Of a stretch of DNA of 13,707 bases, positions 6,837-12,307 are shown piece after piece. Positions within the stretch are counted from its first letter, which is position 1. Each line of letters starts with the position of its first letter. Both the position numbers and the translations under genes were made by a program. A model generated the notes under the pieces. It saw nothing but the letters and a program-made list of their open reading frames with translations. It searched no databases and had not been told where the DNA came from. Origin of the DNA: Bacteroidota bacterium (GTDB taxonomy: Bacteria; Bacteroidota; Bacteroidia; Flavobacteriales; Schleiferiaceae). The stretch is from NCBI GenBank assembly GCA_005786915.1, contig SYCM01000001.1, forward strand, positions 1-13,707, read 5' to 3'.

Positions 6837-6846
6837 GCCAAAAAGC

Positions 6847-7257
6847 ATGTGGATAGGCCTTGACCCTGGACTTCGCCGAACCGGCCTCGCTGAGAGCGAC
6901 GCGCAGGGAATGATGGCGTTCCCGGTGGCCGCCCTGTCGACCGCCGAGCTCGCGCGCGAGCTCGCCCGGCGCTACGGCGACGGTTCGGGGATTCGCGGCA
7001 TCGCGCTGGGAAGTCCGCAGCAACTGAACGGAGCGCCCTCTCAAGGTGCAGAAGCCCGCGATCTTGTGGCCAAAGCCCTGGAGGCTTTGTGGCCCTCGGT
7101 TCCGGTGCACCTGGTCGACGAGCGACTGACCTCCAAACTCGCCGCCCAAGGTGCCGCGCTTCTCGGCCGGTCCAAGGCCGTCAAAAAAGACAAAGGCCAG
7201 CTCGACGCGGCCGCAGCAAGCTTGATCTTAGAAAACTACTTACACCAAAAGAAATGA
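6847..7257 (+). CDS. ruvX: RuvX/YqgF family Holliday junction resolvase-like protein
   Basis: This 136-residue RNase-H-fold protein belongs to the YqgF family, annotated as a putative pre-16S rRNA nuclease or Holliday junction resolvase. Visible motifs are IGLDPGLRRTGLAESD (3-18) with catalytic Asp6, IALGSPQQLNG (52-62), VHLVDERLTS (87-96) and KGQLDAAAASLIL (116-128) with the C-terminal catalytic Asp120. The start at 6847 places the first acidic motif at the usual distance from the N-terminus. The alternative in-frame ATG at 6790 lies upstream of the putative promoter and would add 19 atypical residues. The stop overlaps the dapD start as ATGA. Most family members act in 16S rRNA 5'-end maturation, so the resolvase name should be taken with care. 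Confidence 0.93.
   Translation: MWIGLDPGLRRTGLAESDAQGMMAFPVAALSTAELARELARRYGDGSGIRGIALGSPQQLNGAPSQGAEARDLVAKALEALWPSVPVHLVDERLTSKLAAQGAALLGRSKAVKKDKGQLDAAAASLILENYLHQKK
6945..6964. repeat. Perfect 20-bp palindrome inside ruvX
   Basis: CGAGCTCGCG followed by CGCGAGCTCG is an exact 20-bp palindrome about 100 bp into ruvX. It encodes part of an Ala-Glu-Leu-Ala-Arg-Glu-Leu-Ala run (residues 33-40), so a repeated ELAR amino-acid pattern plus GC-rich codons partly explains it. Confidence 0.5.
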
Positions 7258-8081
7258 CACCCAACTGGACTGAACTCCGCGCGACCATTGAGCGTGTATG
7301 GGAACACCGCGACGAACTGCAAAGCCCTGAGGCCCATTACGCGGTGGGCCAAGTCATCGCGGCACTGGACCACGGAACCCTTCGCGTGGCCGAACCCGTT
7401 GAGGGCGGCTGGCACGTCCATGAATGGGTTAAAAAAGCGGTGGTTCTTTACTTTCCGCAGCGCAAAATGGAAACGTTTGAGGCGGGTCCCATGGAATTTC
7501 ACGACAAAATGCCGCTGAAGCGCAACTACGCCGCCTTGGGCGTGCGCGTGGTTCCGCATGCAGTGGCGCGCCACGGAGCGTACCTAGCTCCGGGCGTCAT
7601 CATGATGCCTTCCTACGTCAACATTGGGGCCTATGTGGGTCCGCGCACCATGGTCGACACGTGGGCAACTGTGGGCAGCTGCGCGCAAATCGGTGCCGAC
7701 GTGCACCTTTCGGGCGGAGTCGGGATCGGCGGCGTCCTGGAACCCTTGCAGGCGGCCCCCGTGATTGTCGAAGACGGCGCGTTCATCGGATCGCGGTGCA
7801 TCGTCGTCGAGGGCGTGCGCGTGGGCCGCGAAGCCGTACTCGGCGCCAACGTGGTCCTCACCGCGTCGACCAAAATCATCGACGTCACGGGTTCAGACCC
7901 GGTGGAGTACCGCGGCTACGTGCCCGAGCGCAGTGTCGTAATCCCCGGAACCATGCCCAAGGACTTTGCCGCCGGAACCTACCACGTGCCTTGCGCGCTG
8001 ATCATCGGCCGCCGCAAAGAGAGCACCGACCAAAAGACCTCGTTGAACGACGCCCTGCGCGAGTATCAAGTGGCCGTTTAA
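7254..8081 (+). CDS. dapD: 2,3,4,5-tetrahydropyridine-2,6-dicarboxylate N-succinyltransferase
   Basis: The 275-residue enzyme transfers succinyl from succinyl-CoA to tetrahydrodipicolinate in the succinylase branch of the diaminopimelate/lysine pathway, feeding peptidoglycan synthesis. It has the DapD N-terminal helical domain, with GGWHVHEWVKKAVVLYF (51-67) and FHDKMPLKRNY (82-92). A left-handed beta-helix of hexapeptide repeats follows, with GVIMMPSYVNIGAYVG (114-129), MVDTWATVGSCAQIG (133-147, substrate-site Asp135), HLSGGVGIGGVLEPLQ (151-166) and IIGRRKESTDQKTSLNDALRE (about 250-270). The start at 7254 (MTPNW) overlaps the ruvX stop as ATGA; the longer open frame from 7089 is a shadow. 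Its TAA directly abuts the cca start with no gap. All family landmarks are intact; cytosolic homotrimer by family. Confidence 0.97.
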   Translation: MTPNWTELRATIERVWEHRDELQSPEAHYAVGQVIAALDHGTLRVAEPVEGGWHVHEWVKKAVVLYFPQRKMETFEAGPMEFHDKMPLKRNYAALGVRVVPHAVARHGAYLAPGVIMMPSYVNIGAYVGPRTMVDTWATVGSCAQIGADVHLSGGVGIGGVLEPLQAAPVIVEDGAFIGSRCIVVEGVRVGREAVLGANVVLTASTKIIDVTGSDPVEYRGYVPERSVVIPGTMPKDFAAGTYHVPCALIIGRRKESTDQKTSLNDALREYQVAV

Positions 8082-9503
8082 ATGGCAGAACCCTACTCGC
8101 AGTGGATTGACCACGCGCTGTTCCGCGCAGTGGGCGCCGCGGCCGACGAGCTCGGCCTGCCCTGCTATGTCGTGGGAGGCTGGGTGCGCGATCGGTTGCT
8201 CGACCGCCCCAATTCCAAAGACGTAGACTTCGTCGTCGTCGGCGAGGCCAAAGCCGTAGCCGAAACGGCGGCCCGGTCCCTCAAGGCCGGCAAGGTCGCC
8301 GTCTACGCCAATTTTGGTACCGCCCAGTTCACCTGGAAGGGTTGGCAAATTGAGTTTGTCCAAGCGCGCACCGAGAGCTACCGAAGCGAATCGCGCAAAC
8401 CCAACGTTCAGCCTGGCACCCTCGAAGACGACCAGCGCCGCCGCGACTTCAGCATCAACGCCATGGCCGTGGGCGTGCACCGGGCCGCTTGGGGCGAGCT
8501 TCTCGACCCGTTTGGGGGCCGCGCCGACCTCGAGGCCCAAATCCTGCGCACGCCGCTCGAACCGACCGAAACGTTTAGCGACGACCCGCTGCGCATTTTG
8601 CGCGGACTCCGCTTCGCAAGCCAACTCGGCTTTGCACTGGACCCCGCCTGCCTCGAAGGCATGGCGGCCACCGCAGACCGCCTGAGCATTTTGTCGCCCG
8701 AACGCGTGCAGACCGAGCTACTCAAGATTTTGGAAAGCCCTAAGCCCTCCGTAGGCCTGGGCCTGATGTTTCGCTGTGGCGCCATGCAGGTGCTGCTGCC
8801 CGAAGTAGCTGCGCTGGCCGGAGTCGACGAAGTCGAAGGCCACCTTCACAAAGACAATTTTTGGCACACCCTTGAGGTGGTCGACAACACTGCCGAGCAA
8901 TCCCCAAACGTATGGCTGCGCTTGGCGGCGCTGCTCCACGACATCGGAAAGCCTCCGACCAAGAAGTTTGTGAAGGGCATCGGGTGGACCTTTCACGGGC
9001 ATGAGTTTTTGGGCGGAAAAATGGCCAAGAAGCTCTTTCGCCGCCTGGCGCTGCCGTTGGACGCCCGCATGGATTACGTGGTGAAGCTCATCCAAATGAG
9101 CTCCCGCCCCATCGCCGTGGTCAGCGACACCGCCACCGACAGCGCGGTGCGCCGCCTGCTTTTTGACGCGGGGGCCGACATCGACGACCTGATGATCCTG
9201 TGCTCCAGCGACATCACCACCAAAAATCCGCGCAAAAAATCACGATACCAAGCTAATTACGAGCACGTTAAGGCCAAAATGGCCGAAGTAGAGGCGCGCG
9301 ACCAGCTGCGCAACTGGCAGCCCCCAATCGACGGAAGCCAGTTGATGGACTGGTTTGATTTGCCCCCGGGTCCGCTCGTTGGCCAGCTGAAAACCGCGGT
9401 CCGCGAAGCCATTTTAGATGGCGTAATCCCCAATACCTTTGACGACGCCCGCGCTTTTGTCACCGCATGGGCTGCTGAACACGGAATTTCTGCTAAACCA
9501 TGA
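8082..9503 (+). CDS. cca: CCA tRNA nucleotidyltransferase (class II, HD-domain type)
   Basis: The 473-residue protein adds or repairs the CCA 3' end of tRNAs. The class II nucleotidyltransferase head shows VVGGWVRDRLL (30-40), the metal-binding DVD (Asp47, Asp49) in SKDVDFVVVG, and RRRDFSINAMA (119-129), which begins the nucleotide-recognition region. The neck follows with DDPLRILRGLRFASQLGF (167-184) and SPERVQTELLKIL (205-217). The C-terminal half carries an HD phosphohydrolase domain: H257/H262-type upstream histidines, LLHDIGK (284-290) and FHGHE (304-308). This long HD-containing layout is common in Bacteroidota. The start abuts the dapD stop, and the stop overlaps the next gene as ATGA, so the four plus-strand genes look coupled. 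Poly(A) polymerase is an alternative role of the family, but the single head-HD form with this length favours CCA addition. Confidence 0.94.
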   Translation: MAEPYSQWIDHALFRAVGAAADELGLPCYVVGGWVRDRLLDRPNSKDVDFVVVGEAKAVAETAARSLKAGKVAVYANFGTAQFTWKGWQIEFVQARTESYRSESRKPNVQPGTLEDDQRRRDFSINAMAVGVHRAAWGELLDPFGGRADLEAQILRTPLEPTETFSDDPLRILRGLRFASQLGFALDPACLEGMAATADRLSILSPERVQTELLKILESPKPSVGLGLMFRCGAMQVLLPEVAALAGVDEVEGHLHKDNFWHTLEVVDNTAEQSPNVWLRLAALLHDIGKPPTKKFVKGIGWTFHGHEFLGGKMAKKLFRRLALPLDARMDYVVKLIQMSSRPIAVVSDTATDSAVRRLLFDAGADIDDLMILCSSDITTKNPRKKSRYQANYEHVKAKMAEVEARDQLRNWQPPIDGSQLMDWFDLPPGPLVGQLKTAVREAILDGVIPNTFDDARAFVTAWAAEHGISAKP

Positions 9504-10024
9504 GCACTACAGTTGTACGCGTCATTTTAAATACCGAAGACGACATCTTTCGCGACGTCGCACTTTCAACTTCCAGCACCCTCGAAGCGGCGCACCGCGC
9601 ATTTGCGGCCTCGTTTGACCTCAACGAAGGGCAAATGGCTTCGTTTTACCGCACCGACGAGGAATGGAATCAAGGCGACGAGATTTCGCTGATGTCGATG
9701 GACCCCGCTGCCGGCCCCAGCATGGCCGACTTGACGGTGGGCGACGTGCTCGGCGCCCCCGGGCAGCGCTTGCTTTTTGTTTACGACTTTTTGGAAATGT
9801 GGAGTTTTTTGGTGGAGTTTGTGCGCCACGAAGACCGCAGCCTTGAGGGCAGCGAAGTGGTGCTAAGCTATGGAGCACGCCCCGAAAACGCCCCCGAGCT
9901 GCAGTACGGCGACGCGGCGGCAGGATCAGGCCTCGACGACGACGATTTTGGCGACGACGACGACGAATTTGGATTTGACGAAGAGGATCTGGCCGACGGC
10001 TACTCTTCTTCAGAAGACTGGTGA
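9500..10024 (+). CDS. pRiA4b ORF-3-like domain protein with acidic tail
   Basis: This 174-residue protein resembles the plasmid pRiA4b ORF-3-like family (PF07929-type). The clues are an N-terminal beta-strand start (VVRVILNTEDDIFRDVAL), an AHRAFAASFD helix, a FYRTDEEW turn, and the LLFVYDFLEMWSFLVEFV segment, which corresponds to the family's Y-D-F-G-D-x-W core; here Gly-Asp is replaced by Leu-Glu. The last 30 or so residues are strongly acidic (DDDDFGDDDDEFGFDEEDL) and end SSSEDW, probably disordered. No enzymatic motif, signal peptide or membrane segment is seen, and the function is unknown. The start overlaps the cca stop as ATGA. Its last 25 bp overlap, tail to tail, the convergent gene at 10000-10329. 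Domain call moderately confident. Confidence 0.8.
   Translation: MSTTVVRVILNTEDDIFRDVALSTSSTLEAAHRAFAASFDLNEGQMASFYRTDEEWNQGDEISLMSMDPAAGPSMADLTVGDVLGAPGQRLLFVYDFLEMWSFLVEFVRHEDRSLEGSEVVLSYGARPENAPELQYGDAAAGSGLDDDDFGDDDDEFGFDEEDLADGYSSSEDW
9935..9966 (+). repeat. GAC trinucleotide tract encoding an Asp-rich tail
   Basis: Two short in-frame GAC runs, (GAC)3 at 9935-9943 and (GAC)4 at 9953-9964, encode most of the DDDDFGDDDDE segment of the pRiA4b-like protein. Such tracts can change length by slippage, which here would alter acidic tail length in frame. Confidence 0.6.
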
Positions 10025-10329
10025 AACTCGAGCGCCTCGATGGCGCGAATCGGGAGTTCCTCTGAGTTCTTGAACACCACCGTGTGCTCGGTGCAGGCCC
10101 AAAGGGTGGTATGCAGGGCAAATCGGCCCTGGTCTGCGGTAAAAAACAGGGTCACCTTGCGCTCTTCGACGTTGCCCTGAAACGTGGCCTGGTGCAGTAC
10201 TTTCCACCGTTCTTGGCGGAGTTCAGGGTCGACCACTTGGTCGTCTGCGCCAAAGGTCAACGCCGTTAAGGCTCCGCGCTCAATGAGGCGAAAGGCAGAT
10301 CGCTGTTCGGGCTGTGCGGGAAAGGCCAT
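10000..10329 (-). CDS. Small protein of unknown function, convergent with the pRiA4b-like gene
   Basis: This 109-residue frame is not one I recognise. It has a coding-like composition and ends with an acidic Ser/Glu tail (HQSSEEE). The central part alternates hydrophobic and polar residues as in a beta-rich domain (RKVTLFFTADQGRFALHTTL at 58-77, HTVVFKNSEELPIRAIEAL at 82-100). No signal peptide, membrane helix or catalytic motif is visible. The start at 10329 is preferred to the much longer open frame to 11211, which is a shadow of miaA, because a promoter-like element lies just upstream. It is divergent from miaA across 39 bp and overlaps the convergent 9500-10024 gene by 25 bp. The lack of any plus-strand frame filling 10025-10347 supports it as a real gene. 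Confidence 0.7.
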   Translation of the reverse strand: MAFPAQPEQRSAFRLIERGALTALTFGADDQVVDPELRQERWKVLHQATFQGNVEERKVTLFFTADQGRFALHTTLWACTEHTVVFKNSEELPIRAIEALEFHQSSEEE

Positions 10330-10332
10330 GAT

Positions 10333-10340
10333 TAAATATA
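10333..10340 (-). promoter_or_regulatory. Putative -7 element for the small minus-strand gene
   Basis: The minus strand reads TATATTTA, one mismatch from TAnnTTTG, ending 3 nt before the ATG at 10329. It lies in an AT-rich patch within the 39-bp divergent gap to miaA. Confidence 0.4.
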
Positions 10341-10356
10341 CGGAATTTTGGCAACC

Positions 10357-10364
10357 TACCTTTG
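10357..10364 (+). promoter_or_regulatory. Putative -7 promoter element of miaA
   Basis: TACCTTTG matches TAnnTTTG exactly and ends 4 nt before the miaA ATG at 10369, the same distance as for def. This implies transcription beginning at or next to the start codon. No clear -33 element is seen at the usual distance. Confidence 0.6.
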
Positions 10365-10368
10365 CGGC

Positions 10369-11265
10369 ATGGACCACGACGGCGCCCTTTGGATGATTCA
10401 CGGACCGACCGCGTCGGGCAAAACCCGGCTCGCCATCGATCTGGCGCGCCATCTGGGGACCGAAGTGGTCAACTGCGACGCCCGTCAAGTGTACCGCGAA
10501 CTCCGCATTGGGGTCGCCCGCCCTAACCCCGAGGAGCTGGCGGAGGTTCCGCACCACGGAATCGCCAGCCACAGCATCCACGAGCCCCTGACCGCAGCAA
10601 CGTATGCCGCATGGGCCGAGCCGGTGGTGCGCGACGTGCTCGAACGCTGCGGTTCGGCGGTGGTCGTCGGCGGTTCCGGCCTTTACGCCCAAGCGCTGCT
10701 TCACGGACTCGACCCCATGCCGGCCGCCCAGCCCGAGCTGCGCGCCGAGCTTGAGGCCGTGTGGGCGCAAAGTCCCGAGGAGCTCATTCAGCGCCTGCAC
10801 CAACTCGACCCGGAGTACGCGGCGGCGGCCGACCTGCACAACTCGCGCCGGGTGATTCGGGCGCTCGAAGTGATGCAGGCAACGGGGATTCCCTACTCGC
10901 AGCATCGCCGGGGGACGGCCCAGCGTGCGTGGCCGGTTCCGGTTCGCGAGCTGGCCCTCGACGCGCCGTTGGACTGGCTCGACCTCCGCATCCAGCGCCG
11001 CTGCGCCGAAATGATGGCCGAGGGCCTCAAATCGGAAGCCCTGGAGCTTAAAGCTTATGCGGACCTGAGCCCGCTGCGCACGGTGGGCTACCAAGAATTT
11101 TATGCGCCCGACGCGCCGGTGGACCGCGACGACGCCATGACCGAGCTGCTCGCGCTGCGTACCCGACAGTACGCCAAGCGCCAGCGCACGTGGTTGGCGA
11201 AAATCGCGCATCGGGTTCCCGCGGCCGAAGCCTGGAACTACCTTCGCAGTTATGTCGGTGCGTAA
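10369..11265 (+). CDS. miaA: tRNA dimethylallyltransferase
   Basis: The 298-residue enzyme attaches a dimethylallyl group to N6 of A37 in tRNAs that read UNN codons. It has the P-loop GPTASGKT (12-19), the catalytic-Asp segment NCDARQVYREL (35-45, Asp37), VPHHGIASHSIHEP (60-73), VVVGGSGLY (98-106) and the tRNA-binding NSRRVIRALEV (158-168). The segment around VGYQEF near the C-terminus is also typical. The start at 10369 (MDHDGALW) fits the family, which begins 5-10 residues before the P-loop. The upstream in-frame ATG at 10348 overlaps the putative promoter. The stop lies 14 bp inside the lpxK reading frame start, so the two genes overlap. Cytosolic; very secure. Confidence 0.97.
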   Translation: MDHDGALWMIHGPTASGKTRLAIDLARHLGTEVVNCDARQVYRELRIGVARPNPEELAEVPHHGIASHSIHEPLTAATYAAWAEPVVRDVLERCGSAVVVGGSGLYAQALLHGLDPMPAAQPELRAELEAVWAQSPEELIQRLHQLDPEYAAAADLHNSRRVIRALEVMQATGIPYSQHRRGTAQRAWPVPVRELALDAPLDWLDLRIQRRCAEMMAEGLKSEALELKAYADLSPLRTVGYQEFYAPDAPVDRDDAMTELLALRTRQYAKRQRTWLAKIAHRVPAAEAWNYLRSYVGA

Positions 11266-12307
11266 GCTTCTCTTGCCCCTGTCGGCCCTTTATGCGCTCG
11301 GAGCCTGGCTGCACGCGGCCGCCTACCGTTGGCGGATTCGCACGGCCTACCAGCCCAGCATCGCGACCGTAGCGGTAGGAAATCTGCACGTAGGCGGAAC
11401 AGGTAAAACACCCCTTAGCCTTTGGCTTTTGGAGCAGCTTCACTTGCGCGTAGCTCTGGTGTACTACCTCAGTCGGGGGTACGGCCGCCGCACTAAAGAG
11501 GTGCGCGAAGTCCATTTGGAGGACGCGCCCGAAAACGTCGGCGACGAGGCCCTCATGGTGCGGCAGCACTTTGGCCACAGCGACCAGGTGCACGTGATCG
11601 TCGCCCACCAGCGCGCCGAGGCCCTGAAAAAGTTGGGGCGCGAGGGCGTTGTAGTGCTCGACGACGCCTTTCAGCACCGTGGTGTGCACGCTGCCCTCAG
11701 CCTTTTGGTCTGTCCGTTTGGCCAGTGGTACACCGCCGACCATGTGCTGCCGGCAGGCCGGTTGCGCGAGCATCCCTCGGCGGCGGCTCGAGCCCATGCG
11801 GTGGTCGTGACGCGCTGCCCGGGACCGGTTGATCCGTTGACGCGGCTCGATATTCGAAGCATCCTCTCGCTGCGGCCCGATCAGGAATTGTTTTGCTCGT
11901 GGGAGCGCTACGGAGCACCCGAAGCTCACTTTGGAGCACCCGAGTGGGATTCTCATTCCGCAAGTGGCGCCATAGCCTTGTGCGGAATTGGGCAGCCCGA
12001 AGTCTTCATCGCCGGCGTGAGGCGGTTGGTGCCGATGGCCGAGGCCGTGGTGCTCGCCGACCACGAACCCTTTCGCAAATCGGTCGTTCAGGCTGTGCGC
12101 CAGCGCTGCGCCGACCTCGGCGTGACGCGGATTGTGACCACGAAAAAGGACCGCGCCCGCATGGGCTTCAAGCCCAAAGCCTGGAAGGGCCTTGACGTCT
12201 ACGTGCTTCCCCACGAGATTGTGCTCGACGAAGACGGTCCGCGCTTGCTAAAGTGGCTCGAGCAGGAATGGAAGGCCCACGGGTTCCGCGTACCTTTGCG
12301 CCCATGA
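11252..12307 (+). CDS. lpxK: Tetraacyldisaccharide 4'-kinase
   Basis: This 351-residue enzyme phosphorylates the 4' position of the tetraacyldisaccharide lipid A precursor at the inner face of the inner membrane, showing that the cell makes lipopolysaccharide. An N-terminal hydrophobic helix (about 6-26) matches the membrane anchor of LpxK. The Walker A region VGNLHVGGTGKTP is at 42-54 (Lys52). LSRGYGRR (73-80), GDEALM (98-103), LDDAFQHR (136-143) and LPAGRLRE (166-173) are family signatures. C-terminal TTKKDRARM corresponds to the typical VTEKDAVK-like stretch. It begins inside the last 14 bp of miaA and ends with TGA overlapping the gatB ATG. Its final codons also contain the putative gatB promoter element. 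Confidence 0.96.
   Translation: MSVRKLLLPLSALYALGAWLHAAAYRWRIRTAYQPSIATVAVGNLHVGGTGKTPLSLWLLEQLHLRVALVYYLSRGYGRRTKEVREVHLEDAPENVGDEALMVRQHFGHSDQVHVIVAHQRAEALKKLGREGVVVLDDAFQHRGVHAALSLLVCPFGQWYTADHVLPAGRLREHPSAAARAHAVVVTRCPGPVDPLTRLDIRSILSLRPDQELFCSWERYGAPEAHFGAPEWDSHSASGAIALCGIGQPEVFIAGVRRLVPMAEAVVLADHEPFRKSVVQAVRQRCADLGVTRIVTTKKDRARMGFKPKAWKGLDVYVLPHEIVLDEDGPRLLKWLEQEWKAHGFRVPLRP
12291..12298 (+). promoter_or_regulatory. Putative gatB -7 element inside the lpxK 3' end
   Basis: TACCTTTG, exactly TAnnTTTG, is formed from the lpxK codons for Val-Pro-Leu near its C-terminus and ends 5 nt before the gatB ATG. Its position matches the elements before def and miaA. It would give gatB its own nearly leaderless mRNA in addition to read-through from miaA-lpxK. 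Confidence 0.5.

Noticed and set aside
6790..6846. Upstream in-frame ATG for ruvX at 6790
   Set aside because: It lies upstream of the ruvX -7 box, and the added residues are not family-like. Start at 6847 puts the catalytic Asp at residue 6.
6216..6848. Longer def start at 6848
   Set aside because: It would cross the putative def promoter and the ruvX start; the extra 19 residues do not resemble deformylase. The ATG at 6791 sits 4 nt after a perfect -7 element.
9434..9441. TACCTTTG near the 3' end of cca as a promoter for the pRiA4b-like gene
   Set aside because: It encodes Asn-Thr-Phe-Asp in the conserved cca frame and lies 58 nt before the next ATG, unlike the 3-5 nt seen elsewhere. An 8-mer with six fixed bases is expected several times by chance in this window.
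10330..11211. Long minus-strand frame extending the small gene across miaA to 11211
   Set aside because: The region beyond 10329 is antisense to miaA, which has all its motifs. The promoter-like element just upstream of 10329 supports the short form.
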